DNA of 64,000 nt from Mariniflexile fucanivorans (GCF_004341235.1 NZ_SLUP01000006.1:267443-331442); one strand, 5' to 3'. Counted from the stretch's first letter, positions 26,574-36,547 are shown. Numbers and translations: made by a program. Notes: generated by a model from the letters alone, not told the origin.

Positions 26574-27137
26574 TTAAACTCTTAGCGAACCTCTAAAACC
26601 TCTTCCTGCATAGTAAGATTCTGCCCCGTTGTGGTATATAAACACGGTATTAAAACGAAAATCGGCAAAAAGGGAACCACCTAACTTTCTAATTTCTTCA
26701 GGTGTTTCTATCCAACTAGATGTTTTCTGGTCAAAATTGCCAAGTTTTTGTAACGCTCTGTATTGTGTTTCGTTTAAAAGTTCAACACCCATAGCGGTCG
26801 CCATACCCATGGCACTGTCTTTTGGTTTGAATTTTTTTCTAGCTTCTAAAGCTTCTGGATCGAAGCAAATGCTTCTTCTTCCTTCGGGGCTTTCTGCGGA
26901 ACAATCATAAAAAACATATTCATTGGCCGCTTGATCATAATCAACCACATCGGGTTCGCCTGCCGTATTTTCCATTTGATTAAGCGACCACAATTTTTCG
27001 GGATTTGAACGTAGTTTTTCTTCCACATGAACCCACGAAATAGATTTATGACGATTTTTATGTTTTTCAAAACGATCTTTTAATGTTTCAATGAGTTGGT
27101 TTTGTTCTTCGGAAGATAACTCCTTTTTTATTTTCAT
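26574..27137 (-). CDS. DUF4256 family protein
   Basis: A 187-residue soluble protein that matches what I know of DUF4256: W-x-L-x-x-M-E-x-T-x-G-E-P-D-V near 54-69, Y-D-C-S-A-E-S-P-x-G-R-R near 77-88, and G-G-S-L-F-A-D-F-R-F near 149. No enzymatic function is established. It lacks a signal peptide and transmembrane segments and is close to full family length. It converges with the acyltransferase gene across 52 bases, with no clear terminator. Confidence 0.85.
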   Translation of the reverse strand: MKIKKELSSEEQNQLIETLKDRFEKHKNRHKSISWVHVEEKLRSNPEKLWSLNQMENTAGEPDVVDYDQAANEYVFYDCSAESPEGRRSICFDPEALEARKKFKPKDSAMGMATAMGVELLNETQYRALQKLGNFDQKTSSWIETPEEIRKLGGSLFADFRFNTVFIYHNGAESYYAGRGFRGSLRV

Positions 27138-27267
27138 AATAAGAAAGATTTTATTTTAAGATTACAAAAAATCTCTTAATCCACTCAAAATACTTTGTAC
27201 TGCATAAGAAGCAAGAATATCAATTACAGCAATCATAACTAAAATTTTTATTATTGCTGTTAATATA

Positions 27268-27786
27268 CTAATTTATAATTTTTCCTTGGGTTGTAAATGA
27301 AATACCCTGTTGACCTGATGTAGAAATCATAACACTTTCAAAAAAAGGTTCGTTTAAATTTGGTTTAACGCTCCAATCAAACAAAAAATTGGCGCCTGTG
27401 CCCCCTTCTTTATCCGATTCATCAATAATTATTTCTACAGTTTCCATAGGTGCTATATAAATGGGATTATCAAAATAGGTTCTTATAGCCTTCCCGTGGG
27501 TATCGTAATATATAGCCTTATTTATAAAAATAGTGTCATTGATATTGATGTTTCTAAGACTAACGGTTGCCGTTAAACTATGTATTCTATGCTCGGTTTC
27601 ACTGTATATTTGAGAATAGACAGACAAATAGGTTTTTCCGTGCACCAAACTATCGCTTAAAGAATGGGTAACGGTTCTCTTTTTCCAGTTTGTAGCATCA
27701 ATGGAACTTACTACTTTCGATTCATCGCATGAATAAATAAAAAGCGAAATAATTATTAATGCTACTAGCTTATTTATTTTTTCCAT
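27268..27786 (-). CDS. DUF3124 lipoprotein
   Basis: A 172-residue probable lipoprotein; the signal peptide ends F-I-Y-S-C-D with Cys20 as lipidation site. The remainder matches DUF3124: Y-x-x-V-Y-S-x-I-Y near 53, L-T-A-T-V-S-L-R-N near 70, a short strand-rich centre with Y-I-A-P-M-E-T-V-E near 114-122, and G-G-T-G-A-N-F-L-F-D-W near 131. Function is unknown. The start lies 31 bases from the stop of the mutase gene upstream on the same strand, so they may be cotranscribed. Confidence 0.82.
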   Translation of the reverse strand: MEKINKLVALIIISLFIYSCDESKVVSSIDATNWKKRTVTHSLSDSLVHGKTYLSVYSQIYSETEHRIHSLTATVSLRNININDTIFINKAIYYDTHGKAIRTYFDNPIYIAPMETVEIIIDESDKEGGTGANFLFDWSVKPNLNEPFFESVMISTSGQQGISFTTQGKIIN

Positions 27787-27816
27787 GTTTAATTTATTTT
27801 TAATTATGAGTGATTT

Positions 27817-29205
27817 TTAGCTTTTTGCAATACTTTCTATTTCTTCAATAAATTTATCTGCCAACGCATCGGCTTCTTGTTGCGATTTTGCTTCGGTATA
27901 AATTCTAATAATAGGTTCGGTGTTACTCTTACGCAGGTGTACCCAACTTTCAGAGAAATCTATTTTAACACCATCGATGGTAGTTAATTGTTCATTTTGA
28001 TAACGATTATCCATCGCTTTTAAAATACCGTCTACATCTAACCCAGGCGTTAGTTCTATCTTCTTTTTACTCATAAAGTAATTTGGGTAAGTTTTTCTAA
28101 GTTCGCTTACCGAAATACCTCTTTCTGCCAATAAACTTAAAAATAACGCAATACCAACTAGCGCATCACGACCGTAATGCGATTCTGGGTAAATAATACC
28201 CCCATTACCTTCGCCGCCAATAACTACTTTATTTTTTTTCATTAATTTAACTACGTTCACCTCGCCCACAGCGCTCGCTTCGTAAGTACCTCCATGTTTT
28301 TCTGTAACATCGCGCAATGCCCTAGTAGAACTCATATTGCTTACCGTATTGCCTGGTGTTTTACTAAGCACGTAATCTGCACAGGCAACTAGGGTATATT
28401 CTTCACCAAACATGTCGCCATTTTCGTCCATAAACGCTAAACGGTCTACATCTGGGTCAACTACAATTCCGAAATCGGCGTTGTGTTTTTTAACGGCTTC
28501 AGATAAATCGGTTAAATGCTCTTTTAATGGTTCTGGATTGTGCGGAAATTGTCCGTTTGGTTCACAATACAATTTTACAACTTCAACCCCTAAACGCTCT
28601 AAAAGTAACGGAATGGCAATACCTCCGGTAGAATTTACGCCATCTACCACCACTTTAAAACGGGCTTCTTCAATTGCAGGAACGGTTACCAATGGTAAAT
28701 CTAAAACTTCAATAATGTGTAAATCTATATAGGCTTTATTTTTTGTGATTTTCCCTAAACTATCTACATCGGCAAAACTCATGTTGTCACTTTCTGCAAT
28801 GACTAAAATTTTAGAACCTTCAACATCATCAAGAAATTCTCCTTTTGAATTAAGTAGTTTTAAAGCATTCCATTGCTTTGGGTTATGGCTTGCTGTTAAA
28901 ATAATACCACCATCGGCATGCTCCATAGGTACTGCCATTTCTACGGTTGGGGTTGTAGATAGGCCTAAATCAACCACATCAATTCCTAAACCTATCAATG
29001 TATTCATTACCAAGTTTTGAATCATGGCTCCAGATATGCGCGCATCTCTACCAACAACCACTTTATAAGTGTCTTTTTCTCGTTGTTGCTTTAACCAAAC
29101 ACCATAGGCTGCTGCAAATTTCACAGCATCTATAGGTGTTAAATTATCACCAACGTTTCCGCCAATGGTTCCTCTAATTCCTGAAATTGATTTTATTAGT
29201 GTCAT
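27817..29205 (-). CDS. glmM: Phosphoglucosamine mutase-type phosphohexomutase
   Basis: A 462-residue alpha-D-phosphohexomutase. The phosphoserine loop T-A-S-H-N-P has Ser106; the magnesium loop D-P-D-V-D-R is at 250-255; the sugar-binding loop G-E-G-N-G-G is near 333; and the phosphate-binding R-K-S-N-T-E-P-I-I-R is near 428. The most likely reaction is glucosamine-6-phosphate to glucosamine-1-phosphate for cell-wall precursors. Phosphomannomutase activity cannot be excluded from motifs. Length and motifs are complete. Confidence 0.88.
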   Translation of the reverse strand: MTLIKSISGIRGTIGGNVGDNLTPIDAVKFAAAYGVWLKQQREKDTYKVVVGRDARISGAMIQNLVMNTLIGLGIDVVDLGLSTTPTVEMAVPMEHADGGIILTASHNPKQWNALKLLNSKGEFLDDVEGSKILVIAESDNMSFADVDSLGKITKNKAYIDLHIIEVLDLPLVTVPAIEEARFKVVVDGVNSTGGIAIPLLLERLGVEVVKLYCEPNGQFPHNPEPLKEHLTDLSEAVKKHNADFGIVVDPDVDRLAFMDENGDMFGEEYTLVACADYVLSKTPGNTVSNMSSTRALRDVTEKHGGTYEASAVGEVNVVKLMKKNKVVIGGEGNGGIIYPESHYGRDALVGIALFLSLLAERGISVSELRKTYPNYFMSKKKIELTPGLDVDGILKAMDNRYQNEQLTTIDGVKIDFSESWVHLRKSNTEPIIRIYTEAKSQQEADALADKFIEEIESIAKS

Positions 29206-29377
29206 ATATTTTTTTCAAATTGATAAACAAATATACCATTTCATATGAAATATATTATTGTTTTTTAAAGGTCATATGGTATCATTCCATGTTATTTTAG
29301 TACTTAATTTAATAAGCATATTGTTTTTTACGATTTCAAAATTGTTTTTCGTGAATAGGAATTCGTAAATTTCACAA

Positions 29378-29977
29378 ATGAATTATTTAGCACATATATA
29401 TTTATCGGGTGAAAACGATTTAGTTACCATAGGGAATTTTATAGCCGATGGCATTAAAGGTAAATCATATAAAAAATACCAAAAAAATATTCAAACTGGC
29501 ATTTTACTTCACAGAAATATTGATACATTTACTGATGCGCACCCAACAGTTAGACTAAGTACCAAACGGTTACACGAAAAATATGGGCATTATTCAGGTA
29601 TTATTGTAGATATTTTATATGACCATTTTTTAGCAAAAAATTGGAGTCGTTATAGTGATGTTCCTCTAAATGAATATGTTGGAAATTTTTATAATTCCTT
29701 AGAAATTCACTACGATATACTTCCATTACGCATTCAAAAAATGATGCCTTATATGCTAACGGATAATTGGCTGCTAAATTATGCTTCCATACATGGCATT
29801 TCTAGAGTTTTAGAAGGCATGAATAGGCGAACCAAAAACCGTTCGGGCATGAATGAAGCCGTAAAAGAATTAGAAGAATTTTATTCTGATTTTGAAAATG
29901 AATTTTCATCTTTTTTTGATGAGCTCATCTTTTTTTCAAAATTAAAATTAGCAGAACTAACATTAAATTTGAAATAA
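29378..29977 (+). CDS. Acyl carrier protein phosphodiesterase-like (AcpH)
   Basis: A 199-residue HD-like hydrolase of the AcpH family, which removes 4'-phosphopantetheine from acyl carrier protein. It opens with the family sequence M-N-Y-L-A-H-I-Y-L-S, followed by G-N-F-I-A-D at about 21-26, L-L-H-R-x-I-D-x-F-T-D-x-H at about 43-55 and D-I-L-Y-D-H-F-L near 78, which provide the metal-binding His and Asp residues. It stands alone between the divergent mutase gene and the next plus-strand gene. Confidence 0.88.
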   Translation: MNYLAHIYLSGENDLVTIGNFIADGIKGKSYKKYQKNIQTGILLHRNIDTFTDAHPTVRLSTKRLHEKYGHYSGIIVDILYDHFLAKNWSRYSDVPLNEYVGNFYNSLEIHYDILPLRIQKMMPYMLTDNWLLNYASIHGISRVLEGMNRRTKNRSGMNEAVKELEEFYSDFENEFSSFFDELIFFSKLKLAELTLNLK

Positions 29978-30131
29978 AAAAGATTCGGTAGAATTCTATT
30001 TTTTTAGATTAAATGTAAAACGCTTTGCAGATTAACGAATACAACAAACCGCTATCCGATTTTAGCCATTTTCTTTGATTAGTTAGTTAACAATTAATAA
30101 TTTAGACCCATATTTATAGAAATTACTTAAA

Positions 30132-30851
30132 ATGAAATTAAAAAAAATTATAAAAATCATAACGGGTACTCTTGTGTTTTTAACACTACCCAGTTTACTG
30201 TTTTTTGGTTTTTTATATTTTAAATATAATGAAGATTTACCTACTGGCGTTCAAGGCACAGAAGCTGATGCTTTAGCTTACAAAATGCTAGATGCTTTAA
30301 ACCATGAGGCATATAAAAACACCAATTATATAGAGTGGACTTTTAAAAGAAAACATTACTATAAATGGAAAAAAAATAAAAGCACCTGCGATGTATACTG
30401 GAAAGAGTATAAAGTAAGTCTCAACTTAAACGATGCGTCTCAAAACCAAGCGTTTGTTCACAGTTTTAAAGTTATGGACGACGATTTATCAAAAGAACTT
30501 ATTGAAAAAGCCCGTAAATATTTCAATAATGATTCATTTTGGTTAGTAGCTCCGTATAAAATATTCGATAAAGGCACTGAACGCCGATTGGTAACCTTAG
30601 AAAACAATAAAAAAGCCCTCTTGGTAACCTACACCTCTGGTGGCACAACACCAGGAGATTCATACTTATGGCATTTTGATAAGAACGGAAAACCTACAAG
30701 TTTTCAAATGTGGGTCGATATTTTACCTATTGATGGCTTAACAGCTACATGGAACGATTGGGTTACCACCGAAAGTGGTGCGCAACTACCAAGTTTTCAT
30801 GAGTTTGGAGTTTTTAATTTGGAAATAAGCCACATTAAAGGAACCAAATAA
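30132..30851 (+). CDS. Hypothetical membrane-anchored protein
   Basis: Not a family I can name. A 239-residue protein with a single N-terminal hydrophobic helix (about 9-30) after a Lys-rich start, so it is either anchored in the inner membrane or exported. The body is rich in Trp and Tyr (W-T-F-K-R-K-H-Y-Y-K-W near 75; Y-L-W-H-F near 178), a pattern typical of periplasmic beta-sheet domains. No catalytic motif is visible. A long imperfect inverted repeat follows it. Confidence 0.65.
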   Translation: MKLKKIIKIITGTLVFLTLPSLLFFGFLYFKYNEDLPTGVQGTEADALAYKMLDALNHEAYKNTNYIEWTFKRKHYYKWKKNKSTCDVYWKEYKVSLNLNDASQNQAFVHSFKVMDDDLSKELIEKARKYFNNDSFWLVAPYKIFDKGTERRLVTLENNKKALLVTYTSGGTTPGDSYLWHFDKNGKPTSFQMWVDILPIDGLTATWNDWVTTESGAQLPSFHEFGVFNLEISHIKGTK

Positions 30852-30923
30852 GTTTTTAGTCGCTGTTTCAGTTTTTCTCAGAGATGGGAATTTTCAATGA
30901 AAAATGAGACTGCGACTAAAAAC
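30852..30923. terminator. Long inverted repeat between convergent genes
   Basis: GTTTTTAGTCGC (30852-30863) is the perfect complement of GCGACTAAAAAC (30912-30923); the 48 bases inside also pair partly (TTTTTCTC region with GAGAnTG region). It fills the gap between the genes ending at 30851 and 30930 and probably terminates both, although the T run is only five bases. Confidence 0.6.
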
Positions 30924-30929
30924 TAATCA

Positions 30930-31454
30930 TTATCCCCCTTTCTGCCCTACAAAACGATGACTATCGGATTTAAATAAAATATTAAAACTGGTTAAACTCC
31001 CATAAATTCTGGTAATGTATTGCTGTAAATCTATTTTTCCTTGTTCATCCAAATCGCTGGCATTTATACGTTGTTCCATAACACGTAAACGGTCGCGTAC
31101 CATGGTTATTTTATGAAAAAAGGTGTCAATTGGTAATTCATAAGGTTTCAAATTAGTATCGGCAGGTTCTAAAATAAGTTTTCCTCCTTTATATTTATCA
31201 GCAATGGGCACAACTTCACTGGCATCGCTCCATTTTTTTAAAATATTTACCAAGCTACTTTCAACATCAAAAAAGCTAACAGCATCTACATCACCATCGG
31301 CAGCTTCAATAACTTCAAAATTGCTATCTAAATCAATCGTTTCCAATCCGTTTTCTATAAAAGTAACCCAATAATGTTGTGATGTTACATTGGTAACTAC
31401 GCCTTTTCCGTATTCAGCATGATTTATTCTTGAGCCTATTCCTAATAATTTCAT
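30930..31454 (-). CDS. Conserved hypothetical protein with UvrD-tail-like N-terminus
   Basis: A 174-residue cytoplasmic protein. The N-terminal 50 residues contain G-S-R-I-N-H-A-E-Y-G-K-G-V-V-T-N-V, resembling the small beta-barrel (G-x-x-V-x-H-x-x-F-G-x-G) at the end of UvrD/PcrA helicases, a protein or RNA-polymerase contact module. The C-terminal two-thirds is helical and charged, likely a coiled-coil (about 105-150). Function is unknown; a role in contacting nucleic-acid machinery would be an inference from the N-terminal motif alone. Confidence 0.7.
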   Translation of the reverse strand: MKLLGIGSRINHAEYGKGVVTNVTSQHYWVTFIENGLETIDLDSNFEVIEAADGDVDAVSFFDVESSLVNILKKWSDASEVVPIADKYKGGKLILEPADTNLKPYELPIDTFFHKITMVRDRLRVMEQRINASDLDEQGKIDLQQYITRIYGSLTSFNILFKSDSHRFVGQKGG

Positions 31455-31828
31455 ATATAAATTCTGTTTTAAATTCTGTTTACAATTATACTAAATCTTA
31501 ATAAATTATAAGAGTTAATATCTTGTCTATTATTAATTAAACATCTTAATATTCTGTTAAATATCACAAACAGCACAATTTTACTCATCCCCTATTTTAT
31601 TAGGGCAAATATTGAATAAATATGAAATTTTAGAAAGGAAAGTCATTATAAAATAGGCTACAAATAACAGTATAGCGCTTTTAAAAATTCTTACCCTATT
31701 GTATTAAGGGGTAGGCACGTTTTATTGTAAAATTCTATAAAAGTTAAATATTTCTAAAGCGCTTTAAAAATTATTTTCTCAGTATTATTTTAGTAGGCGA
31801 ACATTAATAATCATTTAAAATTTTAGCT
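31455..31828. other. 374-bp intergenic region with duplicated hairpin and GCGCT boxes
   Basis: No ORF of note. It holds CCCTA-TTTTAT-TAGGG (31590-31605) and a related CCCTATTGTATTAAGGG (31694-31710), and two copies of AGCGCTTT(T)AAAAATT (from 31674 and from 31758); the second copy lies in the palindrome AAAGCGCTTT (31756-31765). The order is hairpin, box, hairpin, box. It is upstream of the small secreted protein and is probably its control region. Confidence 0.55.
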
Positions 31829-32203
31829 ATGAAAAAAATCTTTTACTTATTATTGCTAGCAGGTAGTTTCTCTTTTGCAAACAACACAAACCCAACAGAT
31901 TTTAAACAAAACGACCCAAAAATTGGTGATGTTTTAGTTATAAATTCAACATCAAACGTTAAATATAATCATATTGATTTTCCTCAATTAAATATTGTTG
32001 CAAAACGTGGTAATGTTGCAAATTATAAAAGTGTACATGGAAAACGTGTTGTGGTTAAAGAGGTATTAAATAACGACAACGGTAACACTAAAATTCTAAT
32101 TGAAAATGAAGACAAAAGTAAATTTTTCGGGTTTCTAAGACACGTAGAAGCGACTTATGAAAAGTCAATTACTTCTGGTGAGATGTCCAAGGTAAATCCT
32201 TAA
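31829..32203 (+). CDS. Small hypothetical secreted protein
   Basis: A 124-residue protein with a clean signal peptide (residues 1-18, cleavage after FSFA). The mature part is about 106 residues, strand-rich and basic (Y-N-H-I-D-F-P-Q-L-N-I-V-A-K-R-G), with no Cys and no recognised domain. It is preceded by the 374-bp region with duplicated hairpins and followed by its own terminator, so it seems to be a separately controlled gene. Function is not known. Confidence 0.7.
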   Translation: MKKIFYLLLLAGSFSFANNTNPTDFKQNDPKIGDVLVINSTSNVKYNHIDFPQLNIVAKRGNVANYKSVHGKRVVVKEVLNNDNGNTKILIENEDKSKFFGFLRHVEATYEKSITSGEMSKVNP

Positions 32204-32228
32204 ATACATTTAAAAACAAACACATAAT

Positions 32229-32261
32229 AAAGCTATATCTACTTGATGTAGCTTTTTTTTT
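32229..32261 (+). terminator. Terminator after the small secreted protein
   Basis: AAAGCTATATC pairs with GATGTAGCTTT (G-U pair included) around a short loop, followed by a T run, 26 bases after the stop codon. Confidence 0.85.
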
Positions 32262-32346
32262 CGAAACATGAAGGCTAAAACGTTAAATTGGCCGTATAAT
32301 TAAAAATCAATTCCTGCGTTTTAAGGAATGAAATAAATTAAAATAG

Positions 32347-32814
32347 ATGAAGTTAACGACTCAAATTATAAGTTTTATAGGATTGCTAATTATGTTAAGC
32401 AGTTTCAAATCATCTAGTAATTTCATTCAAAATTCCACTCCTTTCAACATTACACAAAACGATTCGGTTTTAATCGATAGCATAACAATAGATTCTTCTT
32501 TGGTAATTTATACCCCTTTTAAAGAAAATGCACATGCATCTTATTACTCCGATAAATTTAATGGCAGAAAAACGGCAAGTGGGGAATTATTTGACAATAA
32601 TCTATATACTGCTGCACACAAAACCCTAAAGTTTGGTACTAAAATTAAAGTTACCAATACGGTTAATGGAGAATCGGTTGTTGTAACGGTTAACGACAGA
32701 GGGCCGTTTGTTAAGGGTAGGGAAATCGATTTATCGAAAGCTGCCTTTATGGAAATTGCCAAGTACAAACTACGGGGTTACCTCACTGTGCATCTCGATA
32801 TTATTGAAGATTAA
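32347..32814 (+). CDS. RlpA-like septal ring lytic transglycosylase family protein
   Basis: A 155-residue exported protein. A hydrophobic N-terminus (about 5-22) directs export. Residues about 60-152 form a double-psi beta-barrel of the RlpA type: A-S-Y-Y-S-D-K-F-N-G-R-K-T-A-S-G-E near 64, A-A-H-K-T-L near 89, G-T-K-I-K-V-T-N near 97, V-N-D-R-G-P-F near 117 and R-E-I-D-L-S-K-A-A near 127. In other bacteria RlpA cleaves naked glycan strands at the division site. The SPOR domain of long RlpA proteins is absent, so septal targeting by that route is unlikely. Confidence 0.88.
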   Translation: MKLTTQIISFIGLLIMLSSFKSSSNFIQNSTPFNITQNDSVLIDSITIDSSLVIYTPFKENAHASYYSDKFNGRKTASGELFDNNLYTAAHKTLKFGTKIKVTNTVNGESVVVTVNDRGPFVKGREIDLSKAAFMEIAKYKLRGYLTVHLDIIED

Positions 32815-32922
32815 TTCTGGAAATTAACAAAAGGCAACTCTTTTTAAAATTATAATTTCATTCAAATATTTCATTTTAATAATCTGAAATAAATCTTCAC
32901 ACGAATTTAACAACTAAAATTG

Positions 32923-32930
32923 TAACTTTG
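32923..32930 (+). promoter_or_regulatory. Candidate -7 box of uvrA
   Basis: TAACTTTG fits TAnnTTTG and ends 15 bases before ATG 32946. A longer frame from TTG at 32928 would begin inside this box, so the box helps to decide the uvrA start. I saw no match to a SOS-type operator. Confidence 0.5.
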
Positions 32931-32945
32931 CGCTTTTGCCAATTT

Positions 32946-35795
32946 ATGAGCCAATTCAACGATTTTATTGAAGTTAAAGGAGCTAGAGTCCACAATCTTA
33001 AAAACATAGATGTATCCATTCCCAGAGAGCAGCTTGTTGTTATTACAGGCTTATCTGGTAGTGGAAAATCATCATTAGCTTTTGATACTATTTATGCCGA
33101 AGGACAACGTCGTTATATCGAGACGTTTTCTGCGTATGCACGTCAATTTTTAGGAGGCTTGGAGCGACCAGATGTTGATAAAATTGATGGTTTAAGTCCG
33201 GTAATTGCCATAGAACAAAAAACAACCAGTAAATCACCTCGATCAACCGTTGGAACTATTACTGAAATATACGATTTTTTACGCTTATTATTTGCCCGTG
33301 CCAGTGATGCCTATAGTTACAATACAGGCGAAAAAATGATAAGTTATAGCGACGAGCAAATTAAAGAACTTATTACAGCCGACTTCAAAGGCAAACGCAT
33401 TAATATTTTAGCCCCTGTAATACGCTCTCGTAAAGGGCATTACCGCGAATTATTTGAGCAAATTGGAAAGCAAGGTTTTGTAAAAGTAAGAACAGACGGC
33501 GAGATAAAAGACATCACCAAAGGCATGATGTTGGACCGATACAAAACGCACGATATTGAGATTGTTATAGACCGATTGGTTATAGACGGTACTTCAGATA
33601 ATGATAAACGCCTTACGGAAACCATTAACACCGCCATGTATCATGGTGAAGATGTGTTGATGATTATTGATCAAGATACGAACGAAACACGTTATTTTAG
33701 CCGTAATTTAATGTGCCCTTCTTCGGGAATTTCATACCCAAATCCTGAACCTAATAATTTTTCATTTAACTCACCAAAAGGTGCTTGCGATACCTGCAAT
33801 GGTATTGGAACTTTATATAAAGTAAATGAAACAAAAATTATTCCCGATGATAGCCTTTCTATAAAAGCGGGTGCTTTAGCTCCACATGGACCAGAAAAAA
33901 GCAGTTGGATTTTTAAACAATTTGAAACCATTGCACAACGTTTCAACTTTAAATTAACAGATGCTTATAAAGACATTCCACAGGAAGCAAAACAAATGAT
34001 TCTGTATGGTGGCAATGAAAAATTTTCGGTTGAAAGTAAAACATTGGGCGTTACCCGCGATTATAAAATAGATTTTGAAGGTGTTGCCAATTTTATTGAA
34101 AACCAATATAAAACAGCCGAATCTACATCATTAAAACGTTGGGCAAAAGACTATATGGATAAAGTAGTTTGTCCTGAATGTGAAGGATCTCGCTTAAAAA
34201 AGGAATCGCTTTACTTCAAAATAAACGAAAAAAATATTGCAGAACTTGCCAATGCAGATATTGTAGAATTAGCAGCTTGGTTTAACGACTTGCACAAACA
34301 TCTTTCAGATAAACAATTTAAAATTGCTGAAGAAGTTCTAAAAGAAATAAAAGCCAGATTACAGTTTTTGTTGGATGTAGGTTTAGATTATTTATCATTA
34401 AATAGAAGTTCAAAATCCCTATCGGGTGGTGAAGCACAACGCATTCGACTGGCGACACAAATTGGTTCGCAGTTGGTGGGTGTGCTTTATATTTTAGATG
34501 AACCTAGTATTGGTTTGCATCAACGCGATAATGAAAAATTGATTAATTCCCTAATTTCACTTCGTGATATTGGAAATTCAGTAATTGTTGTTGAACACGA
34601 TAAAGACATGATTGAACGTGCCGATTACGTTATTGATATTGGCCCAAAAGCCGGAAAATATGGAGGAGAAATTATAAGCATCGGCACACCACAAGAACTT
34701 CTAACTCACCACACCTTAACCGCCGATTACTTAAATGGCACTAAACAAATTGAGATTCCTAAAAAACGTCGAGAAGGCAATGGGAAATTTATTGAGCTTA
34801 AAGGCTGTACGGGTAATAATTTAAAAAATGTATCAGTTAAATTTCCTTTAGGAAAAATGATTGGTGTAACGGGCGTTTCTGGCAGTGGAAAATCAACATT
34901 AATTAACGAAACCCTCTACCCTATTTTAAATGCTTATTATTTTAACGGCGTTAAAAAACCAATGCCTTATAAAAGCATAAAAGGATTGGAGCATATTGAT
35001 AAAGTAATTGATATTAACCAATCGCCCATTGGTAGAACACCACGAAGCAATCCAGCGACTTACACCAAAACCTTTGACGAAATAAGAAGTTTGTTTGCTA
35101 AAATACCCGAAGCTATGATTCGTGGTTACAAGGCAGGCCGTTTTAGTTTTAACGTAAAAGGTGGCCGTTGCGAAACCTGTCAAGGTGGTGGTTTACGAGT
35201 AATTGAAATGAATTTTCTACCAGATGTATATGTAGAATGCGAAACTTGCCAAGGCAAGCGTTTTAACCGTGAAACTTTAGAAATTCGTTATAAAGGAAAA
35301 AGCATCAGTGATGTGTTGGATATGACTATTAATGAAGCGGTGCCATTTTTCGAACACATTCCTAAAATTCATAATAAACTTAAAACCATTAAAGATGTTG
35401 GTTTGGGTTACATCACTCTAGGTCAACAAAGTACCACGCTTTCGGGAGGTGAAGCACAGCGTATTAAATTAGCAACCGAATTAAGCAAACGCGATACTGG
35501 AAACACATTTTATATATTGGATGAACCTACAACGGGACTTCATTTTGAAGACATTCGAGTACTCATGATTGTGCTTAATAAACTAGCAAATAAAGGAAAT
35601 ACCGTATTAATTATTGAACATAATTTAGATGTTATTAAAACTGTAGACCATATTATTGATGTTGGCTATGAAGGCGGAAGAGGTGGCGGACAAATAATAG
35701 TTGAAGGCACTCCCGAAGAAGTTGCTAAACATAAAAAAAGTTATACTGCGAAGTTTTTAAAGAAAGAACTAGCTCAATTTGCAATTGATAATTGA
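32946..35795 (+). CDS. uvrA: Excinuclease ABC subunit A
   Basis: A 949-residue nucleotide-excision-repair ATPase that scans DNA for damage with UvrB. Two ABC modules are present: Walker [10 protein letters not shown] in the first 50 residues and G-V-S-G-S-G-K-S-T near 650, each with L-S-G-G-E-A-Q-R signature motifs. The C-terminal zinc finger C-E-T-C ... C-E-T-C is intact. The N-terminal finger reads C-P-S-S ... C-D-T-C, lacking the second Cys. I chose ATG at 32946 over the upstream TTG because a promoter box overlaps the latter. The frame ends in an AT-rich repeat. Confidence 0.95.
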   Translation: MSQFNDFIEVKGARVHNLKNIDVSIPREQLVVITGLSGSGKSSLAFDTIYAEGQRRYIETFSAYARQFLGGLERPDVDKIDGLSPVIAIEQKTTSKSPRSTVGTITEIYDFLRLLFARASDAYSYNTGEKMISYSDEQIKELITADFKGKRINILAPVIRSRKGHYRELFEQIGKQGFVKVRTDGEIKDITKGMMLDRYKTHDIEIVIDRLVIDGTSDNDKRLTETINTAMYHGEDVLMIIDQDTNETRYFSRNLMCPSSGISYPNPEPNNFSFNSPKGACDTCNGIGTLYKVNETKIIPDDSLSIKAGALAPHGPEKSSWIFKQFETIAQRFNFKLTDAYKDIPQEAKQMILYGGNEKFSVESKTLGVTRDYKIDFEGVANFIENQYKTAESTSLKRWAKDYMDKVVCPECEGSRLKKESLYFKINEKNIAELANADIVELAAWFNDLHKHLSDKQFKIAEEVLKEIKARLQFLLDVGLDYLSLNRSSKSLSGGEAQRIRLATQIGSQLVGVLYILDEPSIGLHQRDNEKLINSLISLRDIGNSVIVVEHDKDMIERADYVIDIGPKAGKYGGEIISIGTPQELLTHHTLTADYLNGTKQIEIPKKRREGNGKFIELKGCTGNNLKNVSVKFPLGKMIGVTGVSGSGKSTLINETLYPILNAYYFNGVKKPMPYKSIKGLEHIDKVIDINQSPIGRTPRSNPATYTKTFDEIRSLFAKIPEAMIRGYKAGRFSFNVKGGRCETCQGGGLRVIEMNFLPDVYVECETCQGKRFNRETLEIRYKGKSISDVLDMTINEAVPFFEHIPKIHNKLKTIKDVGLGYITLGQQSTTLSGGEAQRIKLATELSKRDTGNTFYILDEPTTGLHFEDIRVLMIVLNKLANKGNTVLIIEHNLDVIKTVDHIIDVGYEGGRGGGQIIVEGTPEEVAKHKKSYTAKFLKKELAQFAIDN

Positions 35796-35806
35796 TAATT
35801 GAATTT

Positions 35807-35846
35807 AAACAAATTAACAACTAAACGAATAAACGAATAAACATAT
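35807..35846. repeat. Octamer array AAACNNAT, locus 4 (uvrA / LOG gap)
   Basis: Five units in 8-base register: AAACAAAT, TAACAACT, AAACGAAT, AAACGAAT, AAACATAT. The last unit abuts the ATG at 35847, so the array forms the translation-initiation region of the next gene. Confidence 0.85.
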
Positions 35847-36536
35847 ATGAGATTAGAAAAACATAGTAAAGCTTGGAATGAAATAAAAACAAACGATTCT
35901 TGGGCTATTTTTAAAATTATGGGCGAATTTGTTAACGGCTATGAAAAGCTTAGCAAAATCGGTCCATGTGTATCTATTTTTGGTTCTGCGAGAACAAAAC
36001 CGGAAGACTCTTATTACCTACTTGCCGAAAGCATAGCAAAGCGCATAGTAGAAGCTGGTTACGGTGTTATTACTGGTGGCGGACCGGGTATTATGGAAGC
36101 TGGTAATAAAGGCGCCCATTTAGGCGGAGGCACCTCGGTTGGCCTAAATATTGAATTGCCTTTTGAACAACATGATAACCCATACATTGACTCTGATAAA
36201 AGCTTGGATTTCGACTATTTCTTTGTTCGTAAAGTCATGTTTGTTAAGTACTCACAAGGTTTTGTGGTCATGCCTGGTGGGTTTGGCACATTGGATGAAT
36301 TGTTTGAGGCCATTACCCTAATTCAAACACACAAAATTGAAAGATTCCCCATTATTTTAGTGGGCACCAAATTCTGGGAAGGACTTTTAGGTTGGATAAA
36401 ATCGACACTTTTAGAATCGTTTGGAAATATAAGTGCTAAAGATTTGGATTTAATTCATTTGGTTGATAATGAAGATGAAGTGGTAGCAATCCTAGACTCA
36501 TTCTATAATGGATCTGATTTAAGTCCTAATTTCTAA
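35847..36536 (+). CDS. LOG family protein (TIGR00730)
   Basis: A 229-residue Rossmann-fold protein of the LOG (lysine decarboxylase-like, cytokinin-activating) family. Diagnostic motifs are G-G-G-P-G-I-M-E-A near 78-86 and P-G-G-F-G-T-L-D-E near 151-159. Family members cleave the N-glycosidic bond of nucleoside 5'-monophosphates. In bacteria the physiological substrate is often AMP or another nucleotide. The old label lysine decarboxylase is not supported. It follows uvrA across an octamer array. Confidence 0.9.
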   Translation: MRLEKHSKAWNEIKTNDSWAIFKIMGEFVNGYEKLSKIGPCVSIFGSARTKPEDSYYLLAESIAKRIVEAGYGVITGGGPGIMEAGNKGAHLGGGTSVGLNIELPFEQHDNPYIDSDKSLDFDYFFVRKVMFVKYSQGFVVMPGGFGTLDELFEAITLIQTHKIERFPIILVGTKFWEGLLGWIKSTLLESFGNISAKDLDLIHLVDNEDEVVAILDSFYNGSDLSPNF

Positions 36537-36547
36537 GACTTTTCATT

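Noticed and set aside
27162..27236. 24-codon minus-strand ORF (M-I-A-V-I-D-I-L-A-S-Y-A-V-Q) between the DUF4256 and DUF3124 genes
   Set aside because: No promoter box or ribosome site was seen, and its length is compatible with chance in AT-rich DNA. Its sequence overlaps an ACAGCAAT/ATTGCTGT inverted repeat that explains it equally well.
35847..36536. Lysine decarboxylase
   Set aside because: PGGxGTxxE and GGGxGxM motifs mark the LOG nucleotide hydrolase family; the decarboxylase name is historical.
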